This document shows positions 52,338-60,312 of a DNA stretch of 64,000 bases, piece by piece. The stretch is taken from assembly GCA_045542735.1 (NCBI GenBank), contig JAZQLQ010000003.1, positions 1 to 64,000 of the forward strand. The letters are read 5' to 3'. The stretch is from UBA2882 sp045542735. Lineage in GTDB: Bacteria; Bacillota; Clostridia; Lachnospirales; Lachnospiraceae. Under the pieces are notes generated by a model. The model was not told where the DNA came from and did no database searches. It was given only the letters and a program-made list of their open reading frames with translations. The translations under genes and the position numbers were made by a program. Each line of letters opens with the position of its first letter. The first letter of the stretch is position 1.

Positions 52338-52380
52338 CAAAAAAATTCCTTTTATCAGCTTTGCTCTAATAAAAGGAATT
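52338..52380 (-). terminator. Intrinsic terminator of the Rpn gene
   Basis: 12-bp arms AATTCCTTTTAT and ATAAAAGGAATT (52344-52355, 52369-52380) around a 13-base loop, followed on the minus strand by TTTTTG. Stands 6 bases beyond the stop codon at 52386. Confidence 0.85.
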
Positions 52381-52385
52381 AATTT

Positions 52386-53225
52386 TTAATTTTCTAATAA
52401 CAACTGCGCTTTGTGCACAACCTTTTCATCTATTCCCTCTGCAACAATTTGTTCAGGCAATATGCCCTGTTGCAATCGCTTTGTTGTCTCAAAAAGAGTT
52501 TCTACGCCTTCCTCATACTCCTCAGCACGAATCAGCTGTTCTCTTCTTTCCCATGTATAATCCAAATTCGCCACTTTAATCACCTCAGTCCGATGTTCTC
52601 TAAAAAACTTTTCCAAAATACCTTCTTTTATACAATCATCTATTGCCCGATTAATACCTTCTGTCAGTTCCGCACATTTCTTTTCATAGTAGCGCACCTT
52701 TTCAACAAAATACATATACCCCTGCAAAACCTTTGAACTATGCAAAAGTTCTGTATTCATCCCTTTATTAATATTATAAACCTTACATATTAATTCAACT
52801 TCAGGTTGTCCATTTTGATGCTCAAATGCATCTGACAATCTCAATTCTTCCACCTCAGGCCTTGCTTCTGTCCCATTATAGAAAACTGCAAATCGAGGGG
52901 TGGGAATCTTAACTAATCTCTTGCCGTATAAATCTCTGTTATGAATAAGTTTTTTTAACAAATTCACTAAATATATCAGGTTTCTTAACGGAACATTGGG
53001 ATTATACATGGACTGATGTTCATATAAGTTTAAATTTTGAAAAATAATAAAAGAAGCATCATTTCTAATGGATAATGAAACACCTTTTTCCAACAAAAAA
53101 ATTTTAACCTCTTCCGGATTATCATAATCCGTTCCATTCAAGACATTATACACATCTAATGCATATTCAGGCTCCTCTAAGAGCATGCTAAATACATCAC
53201 TCTTGTACTCTCTGTTTTCTGCCAT
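52386..53225 (-). CDS. Rpn-family PD-(D/E)XK nuclease / transposase-like protein
   Basis: 279 residues of the Rpn (recombination-promoting nuclease) group that is abundant in Lachnospiraceae. The nuclease core (about 35-95) has Asp in RNDASFIIFQNL and the ExQ variant of the (D/E)XK motif in LYEHQSMYNPNVPLRNLIY. Later conserved segments are PRFAVFYNGTEARPEVEEL and a helical C-terminal region with DDCIKEGILEKFFREHRTEV. E. coli RpnA cuts DNA and promotes RecA-independent recombination. The ATG at 53225 has AGGAGG; the longer frame to 53264 is unsupported. No terminal inverted repeats flank it. Confidence 0.78.
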   Translation of the reverse strand: MAENREYKSDVFSMLLEEPEYALDVYNVLNGTDYDNPEEVKIFLLEKGVSLSIRNDASFIIFQNLNLYEHQSMYNPNVPLRNLIYLVNLLKKLIHNRDLYGKRLVKIPTPRFAVFYNGTEARPEVEELRLSDAFEHQNGQPEVELICKVYNINKGMNTELLHSSKVLQGYMYFVEKVRYYEKKCAELTEGINRAIDDCIKEGILEKFFREHRTEVIKVANLDYTWERREQLIRAEEYEEGVETLFETTKRLQQGILPEQIVAEGIDEKVVHKAQLLLEN

Positions 53226-53340
53226 ACATTTCCTCCTTTGCAGATTTCTTTGCACAGGAGCCATGAATAGAAAACTCCTGCTCTAATTAAATGGATTTTT
53301 AAAGCATGAATTTTCTAAGATAAAAAAGAATAGCAGATAC

Positions 53341-53356
53341 AAACGTATATACGTTT
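53341..53356. promoter_or_regulatory. Perfect 16-bp palindrome upstream of the Rpn gene
   Basis: AAACGTATATACGTTT is self-complementary over all 16 bases and lies between the cheR terminator and the Rpn gene, about 115 bases upstream of its ATG. A dimeric regulator could bind; no promoter boxes can be placed confidently around it. Confidence 0.4.
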
Positions 53357-53380
53357 TGCCGTGATTTGTTATTACAGAAA

Positions 53381-53426
53381 AGAAAATATGCTTTGCAAAG
53401 AGTATAGCACACTCTGCAAAGCATAT
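53381..53426 (-). terminator. Intrinsic terminator after cheR
   Basis: ATATGCTTTGC-AGAGT with ACTCT-GCAAAGCATAT (2-base bulge) on the minus strand, then TTTTCTTTTC. It ends the tetR-to-cheR run 12 bases past the cheR stop. Confidence 0.85.
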
Positions 53427-53438
53427 GCAATATTTTTA

Positions 53439-54218
53439 TTATGGTTTCTCATAGTAGAAGGAATCTTTACGTGCGTATCCCATCTGCTTGTAGTTGATAA
53501 TCTGTTCGGTACTTCCGATAAACAAGACGCCCTTCTTTGCCAATGCATGATAAAACTTCTCAAACACCTCGTCTTTGGCTTCTTCTGTGAAGTAAATCAA
53601 TACATTACGGCATACTATAAAGTGATAGTCTGTAGGATATTCATCCTTTAACAGATTATGTTTTTGAAATTTTACTCTGGCTTTAATCTCATCCGAAATC
53701 TGATAAGAAGGACCAACCTTTGTAAAATACTTTTCCTTTAAATCCTTTGGAACGCCTGCAATACTTTTTTCGTTGTATAATCCCGCCTGTGCTTTTTCCA
53801 ACACCTGATTATCAATGTCAGTTGCATAGATGGTGATTTGATTCAACGGTATATGTCTGGACAACGCCATAACCAATGAATACGGTTCATCACCGGTAGA
53901 ACATGCCGCACTCCAAATCTTTAAGTTACGGCCAAAGTCCTTAATCAACTGTGGAATAACCTGTTTGTCCATATACTCCCACTGTTCCGGATTACGATAA
54001 AACTCGGATACATTAATGGTCAGATAATTGACAAACTCATCAAATTTTGGTTTGTTGGTACGAAGCAACTCTACATAAGGGGCATAACCACTAATACCGT
54101 TTTTGGCAATCAAAGTATCAATCCTACGTTTCATCTGCTTTTCTTTGTAGCAGTTTAAATCGATACGTGTCAGCTCATATACCGCCTTTTTAAAATCCTC
54201 GTAATCATACAATGCCAT
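53439..54218 (-). CDS. cheR: CheR-type chemoreceptor methyltransferase
   Basis: SAM-dependent glutamate methyltransferase of 259 residues. The N-terminal helical domain (MALYDYEDFKKAVYEL, about 1-75) and the catalytic domain with IWSAACSTGDEPYSLVMAL, IYATDIDNQVLEKAQ and FIVCRNVLIYFT are the CheR signature. Chemotaxis CheR methylates chemoreceptors; here no che, mcp or flagellar gene is adjacent, so the target could differ. Its ATG lies 1 base past the rpsA stop, so it depends on translational coupling to ribosomal protein S1. Confidence 0.9.
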   Translation of the reverse strand: MALYDYEDFKKAVYELTRIDLNCYKEKQMKRRIDTLIAKNGISGYAPYVELLRTNKPKFDEFVNYLTINVSEFYRNPEQWEYMDKQVIPQLIKDFGRNLKIWSAACSTGDEPYSLVMALSRHIPLNQITIYATDIDNQVLEKAQAGLYNEKSIAGVPKDLKEKYFTKVGPSYQISDEIKARVKFQKHNLLKDEYPTDYHFIVCRNVLIYFTEEAKDEVFEKFYHALAKKGVLFIGSTEQIINYKQMGYARKDSFYYEKP

Positions 54219-54219
54219 A

Positions 54220-55368
54220 TTATTCAGCACTTTCCTCTGCTTCTTCAGCAATTACTTTATCAATATCTACAGAAACAACCTCTGCATCAGCATCTTCTGC
54301 TTCTTCAGCGGGTTCGGGAGCAAGTAATGCTTTCATGCTTAAGCTGATCTTTTTATCTGCTTCATTGAAGTCAACAATCTTAGCTGTAACTTCTTCGCCT
54401 ACTTTTAATACATCTGCAGGTTTCTCGATATGATCTTTGGAAATCTGGGATACATGTAATAATGCATCTACACCAACTTCTAACTCAACAAATGCACCAA
54501 AGTCTGTCATTCTTGCAACAGTACCTGTTACAACATTGCCTACTGCATATTTGCTTGCTGCATCCTTCCAAGGATTAGCATCATCAAATTTTAAGCTGAG
54601 TGCAATCTTTGTTCCGTCAATATCTTTGATAAGAACTTTAACTGCATCGCCAACTTTGAATACTTTTTTAGGATTCTCAACTCTGCCCCAAGACATCTCA
54701 GAGATGTGAAGTAATCCGTCTGCTCCGCCTAAATCAATGAATGCACCGAAGTCTGTCACGTTTTTAACAGTACCTTCTACTACATCACCGATGTGAAGTT
54801 TCTCAAATAACTCTTTCTGCTGCTCTGCTTTCTTAGCAACCAAGAGCTGTTTGCGATCACCAATGTATCTTCTTCTCTTAGGATTGTACTCGCTGATAAC
54901 AAATTCGATTTCCTGATCAGCATATTTGGATAAGTCTTTCTCGTATACGTTGGATACTAAGCTTGCAGGGATAAAGATACGAACTTCATCAACAACAACA
55001 CTTAAACCACCATCTAATACCTGTGCAACTTTTGCAGTTAATACTTCTTTGTTCTCAAAAGCATCCTGAATTCTCTTATTGCCTTTTTCAAGAGCCAGTC
55101 TCTTGTAGGAAAGAAGAACCTGTCCTTCTCCGTCGTTTACTTTAACAACTTTTACTTCCATCTTGTCGCCAACATTCAATACGGTTGTTAAGTCAACATT
55201 AGCTTCGTTTGTGTATTCGTTTCTGGTAAGAATACCATCAGATTTATATCCAATGTTCAAAACAGCTTCATCGGGTTTAACAGCGATGATTGTTCCTTCA
55301 ACGATCTCTCCATTTCTGATTGTTTTTAATGATTCCTCCAACATTTGTTCAAAAGTTAATTCTGACAT
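54220..55368 (-). CDS. rpsA: Ribosomal protein S1 (four S1 domains)
   Basis: 382 residues with four S1 RNA-binding repeats (about 18-90, 105-172, 188-258 and 273-345; for example GTVKNVTDFGAFIDLGGADG and GTVARMTDFGAFVELEVGVD), then an acidic tail. Gram-positive S1-like proteins are shorter than E. coli S1. The ATG at 55368 has a strong AGAGGAGG 9 bases upstream. The gene overlaps the end of ispH by 20 bases, and cheR follows 1 base after it. In many Clostridia ispH and S1 are a single fused protein. Confidence 0.95.
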   Translation of the reverse strand: MSELTFEQMLEESLKTIRNGEIVEGTIIAVKPDEAVLNIGYKSDGILTRNEYTNEANVDLTTVLNVGDKMEVKVVKVNDGEGQVLLSYKRLALEKGNKRIQDAFENKEVLTAKVAQVLDGGLSVVVDEVRIFIPASLVSNVYEKDLSKYADQEIEFVISEYNPKRRRYIGDRKQLLVAKKAEQQKELFEKLHIGDVVEGTVKNVTDFGAFIDLGGADGLLHISEMSWGRVENPKKVFKVGDAVKVLIKDIDGTKIALSLKFDDANPWKDAASKYAVGNVVTGTVARMTDFGAFVELEVGVDALLHVSQISKDHIEKPADVLKVGEEVTAKIVDFNEADKKISLSMKALLAPEPAEEAEDADAEVVSVDIDKVIAEEAEESAE

Positions 55369-56197
55369 AATTTTGAACCTCCTCTATAATATTATTTGGG
55401 GTGGACGCCCCAGCGGTAATTCCCACCAGTTGAGCCGAATCAGGCAAGTCCATCTTCAAATCTTCCAGTGTTTGTATAAAAAAAGTGTTCTCACATTTCG
55501 CTTTGCATATCTCGTACAGTTTTCTCGAATTGGAACTGTGAGTACCGCCTATCACTATCATGGCATCGACTTCATCCGCTATTTTAGCGGCTTCCGTCTG
55601 TCTTTCTTCGGTTGCATTACAAATCGTATTTACAACATTTATATCATAACCTTTTTTTGAAATAATTTCAACTAATTCTTGAAATTTATTGTAGTTAAAT
55701 GTCGTTTGTGACACCACACAAACTTTCTTGTTTGCCGGCAATGATAAATTTTGTGCTTCTTCCTTGGATTCCACAACAATTGCAGGGGTTTTACACCACC
55801 CTTTGATACCCTCTACCTCAGGATGTACGTCATTGCCGATAATGATAATTTGCGATTCTTCGTTACTTTCTTTTTCAACAATACGATGTATTTTTTTTAC
55901 AAAGGGACAAGTGGCATCAATACACTCCAATCCCTGCTCATCCAAGATATCATATATTTCCTTTGGCACGCCATGTGAACGGATGACTACCGCTCCATCG
56001 GATAAAGAACGTAACGCATCTACACTATCGATGACCTTGACACCATGTTTCTCCAGATCTGCAACCACAGTCTCATTATGGATGATTGGTCCAAAAGTAT
56101 AAATCTTTTTGCCACTTTCTATCTGTTCGTATACCTTTTCAACCGCACGCTTAACACCAAAGCAAAACCCGGCACTGTTTGCCAATTTGATTTCCAT
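55349..56197 (-). CDS. ispH: 4-hydroxy-3-methylbut-2-enyl diphosphate reductase
   Basis: Last enzyme of the MEP pathway to IPP and DMAPP, an Fe-S reductase of 282 residues. The three cluster Cys are in SAGFCFGVKRAVEKV (about Cys12), DATCPFVKKIHRIV (about Cys96) and NTICNATEERQTEAAK (about Cys192). The SNS motif is GGTHSSNSRKLYEIC. It overlaps rpsA by 20 bases. In other Clostridia these are fused; here they are separate frames, joined by a TTT-TGA sequence discussed in the findings. Confidence 0.96.
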   Translation of the reverse strand: MEIKLANSAGFCFGVKRAVEKVYEQIESGKKIYTFGPIIHNETVVADLEKHGVKVIDSVDALRSLSDGAVVIRSHGVPKEIYDILDEQGLECIDATCPFVKKIHRIVEKESNEESQIIIIGNDVHPEVEGIKGWCKTPAIVVESKEEAQNLSLPANKKVCVVSQTTFNYNKFQELVEIISKKGYDINVVNTICNATEERQTEAAKIADEVDAMIVIGGTHSSNSRKLYEICKAKCENTFFIQTLEDLKMDLPDSAQLVGITAGASTPNNIIEEVQNYVRINF

Positions 56198-56216
56198 ATA
56201 GTTTCCCTTTCACGTT

Positions 56217-56879
56217 TTATTTATATTCTGTTAAACCAATAATTTTTTCTACCACTTCATCGATGGACAAATCAGAAGAATCCAACAAAATAGCATCATC
56301 GGCCTGTTTAAGCGGAGAAATCTCACGATTCATATCACGCTCATCACGTTCAATAATATCCTTTTCAATGGTATCCAAATCACAGTCCACGCCTTTTGCA
56401 GTGAGTTCATCAAAACGTCTCTTAGCGCGTACTGCAGAACTTGCTGTCAGATACACTTTTACATTGGCATCCGGTAATACACAAGTACCGATGTCCCTGC
56501 CATCCATAATCACATCAGCAGTCTTTGCAAGTTTCTGCTGTAAAGAAACCAGTTTCTTTCTCACATCACCGTTTACTGAGCTGGCAGAAGCCATATTTCC
56601 CACTTCTTCTGTACGGATGAAACCATTGACATTTTCGCCATTTAATAATACAACCTGTTCACCATTCTCATAAACAATGGTAATATCTGCATCTTCACAA
56701 GCCTGACTGATAGCAACACTGTCATCTGCAGCAATCTCCTTACGCAAAATATGAAGCGCCATAGCACGATACATAGCTCCGGTATCCACATAAATAAATC
56801 CCAACTGCTTCGCAATTTTCTTTGCAATGGTACTTTTACCTGCACCTGCAGGTCCGTCAATGGCAATACTATAACTCAT
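56217..56879 (-). CDS. cmk: Cytidylate kinase
   Basis: Phosphorylates CMP and dCMP; 220 residues. P-loop IDGPAGAGKSTIAKKIAKQL (about 7-26), YVDTGAMYRAMALHIL, and the CMP-binding GRDIGTCVLPDANVKVYL with KAKRRFDEL-like SAVRAKRRFDEL. The ATG at 56879 has GAGGA upstream; a longer reading to 56936 has no ribosome site. It follows the flavoprotein and precedes ispH, a standard Clostridia order. Confidence 0.95.
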   Translation of the reverse strand: MSYSIAIDGPAGAGKSTIAKKIAKQLGFIYVDTGAMYRAMALHILRKEIAADDSVAISQACEDADITIVYENGEQVVLLNGENVNGFIRTEEVGNMASASSVNGDVRKKLVSLQQKLAKTADVIMDGRDIGTCVLPDANVKVYLTASSAVRAKRRFDELTAKGVDCDLDTIEKDIIERDERDMNREISPLKQADDAILLDSSDLSIDEVVEKIIGLTEYK

Positions 56880-56940
56880 ATATTTATCCTCATTTTTCAT
56901 TATTATTTGTGACAAAACGTCGTCGCTTTGCATCATGCAT

Positions 56941-58170
56941 TTAACTTATCGATTCACCTGCCAAGTGTCCGGTAGACCATGCAATCTGCAGATTATAGCC
57001 TCCGGTCAGGGCATCTACATCAATCATTTCACCGGCAAAATACAGACCTTGTACATGCTTGGACTCCATGGTAGAAGGATTGATATCCTTCACGCTGACG
57101 CCGCCTTTGGTGACAATGGCTTCGTTGTAATCTGCCGTGCCCGTGACAGTTAGCGGCAAGGCTTTGATGCATTCTGCAAATGCAGTCCTCTCCACCTTAC
57201 TGATTTCACAGACCTTTTTCTCCGGATCAATGCCGGAAATAGCAATCATAACCGGAATCAATCTGGAAGGAAACAATCCGTTTAAAGTATTTTTAAACTG
57301 CTTGTGGTTATTTTCTTCAAAATCACGGATCAGGCGCTTTTGTAACTGTTCCATGGACAATGCCGGTTTTAAATCAATAAACAACTGTAATTCCTGCTCT
57401 GATAATTTTTTATTAATATAACTGCTGGCACTTAAGATCAACGGACCGCTGACACCATAGTGGGTGAACAGCATTTCCCCAAAGTCCTCATACAAGACTT
57501 TCTTTCCGTTTTTTACCGTAACCGTTACATTTTTTAACGACAGCCCCATCAGCTCGCGGCACCAGGTTTCTTTTGTGCGAAGCGGAACCAACGCCGGATA
57601 AAAAGATGTATTTTTATGTCCGGTATCTTCTGCCATTTTGTGCCCGTCCCCGGTAGAACCTGTAGAAGGATAGGAAATGCCTCCGGTAGCCAAAATCACA
57701 GCATCCGCGGGATAATGTTTTCCTTTTTCATCCACAACACCTGTCACTTTATCTTCTGTTACATCCAGTTTCATAACACGGGTATGCAAACGGACTTCAA
57801 CCGATAACTGCTGTAATCTTTTCTCTAAAGTTTTAATCACATCCGATGAATGGTCCGACAAAGGAAAAACACGGTTGCCCCGTTCTGTTTTTAATTTTAA
57901 TCCGTTTTTTTCAAAAAACTCCATGCACATCTGATTGTCAAATCCATAGAGTGCACTATACAAAAACTTTGGATTGGTAACAATGCTCGCAAAAATCTGC
58001 TCCATATCCGAAGCGTTGGTCAGATTACATCGTCCCTTTCCCGTAATAAACACTTTTTTACCAAGTTTTTCGTTTCGTTCAAGGAGGGTAACGGCATGAC
58101 CTTTTTCAGCCGCTGCTACTGCCGCCATCATGCCTGCGGCACCGCCTCCTACGACAATTACTTTACTCAT
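56941..58170 (-). CDS. HI0933/BaiN family flavoprotein
   Basis: FAD-dependent oxidoreductase of 409 residues with MSKVIVVGGGAAGMMAAVAA (dinucleotide-binding), KVFITGKGRCNLTNASD, AVILATGGISYPSTGSTGDG and the C-terminal GLYFAGEMIDVDALTGGYNL. The family includes BaiN of bile-acid 7-dehydroxylating Clostridium, but most members are widespread proteins of unknown activity, and nothing here indicates bile-acid metabolism. It starts inside the rpiR stop (8-base overlap). Confidence 0.88.
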   Translation of the reverse strand: MSKVIVVGGGAAGMMAAVAAAEKGHAVTLLERNEKLGKKVFITGKGRCNLTNASDMEQIFASIVTNPKFLYSALYGFDNQMCMEFFEKNGLKLKTERGNRVFPLSDHSSDVIKTLEKRLQQLSVEVRLHTRVMKLDVTEDKVTGVVDEKGKHYPADAVILATGGISYPSTGSTGDGHKMAEDTGHKNTSFYPALVPLRTKETWCRELMGLSLKNVTVTVKNGKKVLYEDFGEMLFTHYGVSGPLILSASSYINKKLSEQELQLFIDLKPALSMEQLQKRLIRDFEENNHKQFKNTLNGLFPSRLIPVMIAISGIDPEKKVCEISKVERTAFAECIKALPLTVTGTADYNEAIVTKGGVSVKDINPSTMESKHVQGLYFAGEMIDVDALTGGYNLQIAWSTGHLAGESIS

Positions 58171-59119
58171 ATTCTTCTCTCGTTAAAGGATTACTGAGCA
58201 CAGGCTCCTCATCAATGAAATTGATTTCATCATTTAAGTACACCTGATAATTGCCCCAAACCTTTTCCAGTTCTTTTAGATTTTCTGTTACCTGATCCGG
58301 TCTTCTGACACAGAGTGCCACTACCAAAGCATTGATCAGGCTAAGTGGCGCAACCAAAGAATCCACAATAGAAACCATGTCACTTCTTGCACATAAATTA
58401 CAGGATGAATATAAATTCATAGGCGAATGAATGGAATCCGTAATCGCAATTACTTTGGCATTTCTGTCATTGGCAAACTCCATAGCCTTTAAAGTTCTCA
58501 TGGAATATCTGGGGAAACTGATACCGATTACAACATCATTTTCATCAATACGGATCATTTGCTCAAACATTTCCGTAACAGATGTTGTGCGGACCAAAAT
58601 CACATCTCCGCGGATCATAGTCAGATAAAAACTAAGGAAATCCGCAAGGGGCTCACAGCTTCGTAATCCGACAATATAAACGTGCTTCGCTTCCAAAATG
58701 GTATCGGCAGCGGATTCAAATGCATCTACATCCACATTTTGCAGTGTATCCGCAATCTTTTCGATATCTGAATTTAATACACTGGTCAAAATCTCAGACT
58801 GTGTACTTTTGCCATATTTCATACCAACCTTGGTCACGCTGTTCCATTCGTTTTTAACCCAGCCTTCCAAGGCACGCTGAAACTCCGGATATCCTTCAAA
58901 GCCGAGTCCTGACGCAAAACGTACAACGGTAGACTCGCTGATTTCCACTTCTTTACCAAGTTGTGCTGCCGTCATAAACACTGCCTGGTCATAATGATCC
59001 AATATATATGTGGCGATTTTTTTATGACTTTTACTCATCTTTTCATAACGCCTGTTCATTAACGCTACGATATCCACGCGGCCTTCGCCATTTTCCAATT
59101 TATTCATGTCTTCTGCCAT
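58163..59119 (-). CDS. RpiR/MurR family transcriptional regulator
   Basis: 318 residues. The N-terminal HTH_6 domain (about 1-85) has YEKMSKSHKKIATYILDHYD and AAQLGKEVEISESTVVRFAS as the DNA-binding helix-turn-helix. The SIS sugar-isomerase-like domain follows (about 125-260; HVYIVGLRSCEPLADFLS and IRIDENDVVIGISFPRYS) and would sense a phosphosugar. It is coupled to the flavoprotein gene (8-base overlap) and follows tetR by 30 bases. Target genes unknown. Confidence 0.9.
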   Translation of the reverse strand: MAEDMNKLENGEGRVDIVALMNRRYEKMSKSHKKIATYILDHYDQAVFMTAAQLGKEVEISESTVVRFASGLGFEGYPEFQRALEGWVKNEWNSVTKVGMKYGKSTQSEILTSVLNSDIEKIADTLQNVDVDAFESAADTILEAKHVYIVGLRSCEPLADFLSFYLTMIRGDVILVRTTSVTEMFEQMIRIDENDVVIGISFPRYSMRTLKAMEFANDRNAKVIAITDSIHSPMNLYSSCNLCARSDMVSIVDSLVAPLSLINALVVALCVRRPDQVTENLKELEKVWGNYQVYLNDEINFIDEEPVLSNPLTREEYE

Positions 59120-59149
59120 TGTAAATACCTCTCTTTATCCTTCGTGAAA

Positions 59150-59698
59150 CTATTTCACAAAAGAAGCATATGCTTCTGTCAAAAGCCCCTCTGTCTCTTT
59201 CATGGAGAGGTCATAATCACCGGTTGTCATCATAGATGCTGCTCCATGAATAAAGATCCACATCTTCATAAAAATACCGCTGGGATCTTTGGCTCCCTGT
59301 GCTTTTGCCTTGGCAATCTCCTGATGAAGTGCACTGGTGTCACCGTTTAAGATTCCAAACAGGGAAGCACCACAACGTTTTTCTTCAAGGAAAAGCATAC
59401 GGAATAACTGGGGCTCTTTGCCTGCAAAATCTATGTATGCCATGCCCAAATTTACAAAAGGCACATCACTCTCACCGGGATATTTGCTGTAGAAGTCGGC
59501 AAAGTAAGCAACTGCTTTCTGATATACCTCATCATACATTTCATCCATGCAACTATATACACGGAAAATCGGTTGTGTGGAACAACCGGCTCTGGTTGCA
59601 AGCTTTCTGGCTGTCACTTCACGTAAGCCTTCCTCTCTTGCCATTTCAAATGCGCTTTCTATTAACATTTCTTTTGTAATACTGATTTTTCTGGCCAT
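59150..59698 (-). CDS. TetR/AcrR family transcriptional regulator
   Basis: 182 residues. The HTH lies at about 5-50: ISITKEMLIESAFEMAREEG, then REVTARKLATRAGCSTQPIF. The C-terminal half is a helical ligand domain. The ATG at 59698 has GAGG 6 bases upstream; a longer reading to 59764 would start near the transcription start. It carries a promoter with two palindromic candidate operators, so autorepression is likely. It leads the run of rpiR-flavoprotein-cmk-ispH-rpsA-cheR and may influence its expression. Confidence 0.9.
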   Translation of the reverse strand: MARKISITKEMLIESAFEMAREEGLREVTARKLATRAGCSTQPIFRVYSCMDEMYDEVYQKAVAYFADFYSKYPGESDVPFVNLGMAYIDFAGKEPQLFRMLFLEEKRCGASLFGILNGDTSALHQEIAKAKAQGAKDPSGIFMKMWIFIHGAASMMTTGDYDLSMKETEGLLTEAYASFVK

Positions 59699-59722
59699 GT
59701 TTAACCTCTTTTCTTTCGCATC

Positions 59723-59788
59723 GGACAGACCTGTCCTATTTATATCCATAACATATGTTATCATAGTATGAAATCAGTTTTTTGTCAA
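59723..59788 (-). promoter_or_regulatory. tetR promoter with two candidate operators
   Basis: TTGACA (59783-59788), 17 bases, TATGAT (59760-59765) on the minus strand. The perfect palindrome ATAACATATGTTAT (59748-59761) begins within the -10 box, and GGACAG-AC-CTGTCC (59723-59736) lies downstream in the leader. Such symmetric sites over the start fit TetR-type autorepression; which one is bound is not known. Confidence 0.7.
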
Positions 59789-59789
59789 G

Positions 59790-60203
59790 TTATACCTGTT
59801 GTGATTCACTTGTTATTTCCCCATACAACATATTACTATAATCCTTACTATAGGGACTGAAATCATCATATGTAATACAGATTCTTTTAAAGTCCGGATA
59901 ATAAGATTCCGATTTCAGGGGTTGCACCAATCTATACCACATACCAAGCAATATCATATTTACAAGAATAACAACCGGTATGACATCCTTGAATTCAAAG
60001 GACATCAATGTAAAAAGCACCAGACAAAAACCCATAACCAAATTCCATGCAATCAGCGCCCATTTCACTTGTTTGACAGGCTTCATTTTATCTTGGCATT
60101 CGTACATATGCATATTATGTTCTTCAACGATACGGATACTATCCACATCTCCCCGATATAGTGTAATTTCGCCTTTTTCTACCAATTCCTTTGTAATTTC
60201 CAT
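59790..60203 (-). CDS. Small membrane protein with two helices; unknown function
   Basis: 137 residues, no recognised family. The cytoplasmic N-terminal part (MEITKELVEKGEITLYRGDV, about 1-55) is hydrophilic; two membrane helices follow (about 62-80 and 85-102) and a charged tail. The ATG at 60203 has AGGAG 8 bases upstream; a longer reading to 60278 has no ribosome site. It sits between the CPBP gene and tetR, behind a terminator, and has no evident promoter of its own visible; function is not inferred. Confidence 0.65.
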   Translation of the reverse strand: MEITKELVEKGEITLYRGDVDSIRIVEEHNMHMYECQDKMKPVKQVKWALIAWNLVMGFCLVLFTLMSFEFKDVIPVVILVNMILLGMWYRLVQPLKSESYYPDFKRICITYDDFSPYSKDYSNMLYGEITSESQQV

Positions 60204-60249
60204 TTCCCCCACTCCTTTAACCTTAATCATAACACATTCTATTAAAAAA

Positions 60250-60292
60250 CAAAATAAAAGGCTTCTCCAACCATACAATCAAAAAAGCCTTT
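60250..60292 (-). terminator. Intrinsic terminator of the GntR-ABC-CPBP operon
   Basis: AAAGGCTT and AAGCCTTT arms (60257-60264 with 60285-60292) enclose a 20-base loop, followed by TATTTTG on the minus strand. The long loop makes it moderate in strength. Confidence 0.6.
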
Positions 60293-60312
60293 CTTCTTAA
60301 TTCATTATACCC

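Noticed and set aside
50688..53264. Defence island or toxin-antitoxin system
   Set aside because: Only an Rpn-family nuclease and a surface LRR lipoprotein are present; no partner antitoxin, methylase or other defence gene adjoins them.
56941..58170. Bile-acid 7-dehydroxylation enzyme BaiN
   Set aside because: The family is widespread, the gene sits among cmk/ispH/rpsA housekeeping genes, and no other bai gene is present.
59144..59158. Palindrome GTGAAACTATTTCAC as a Rex-type operator
   Set aside because: It covers the tetR stop codon, the half-site spacing differs from the Rex consensus, and no promoter is placed around it.
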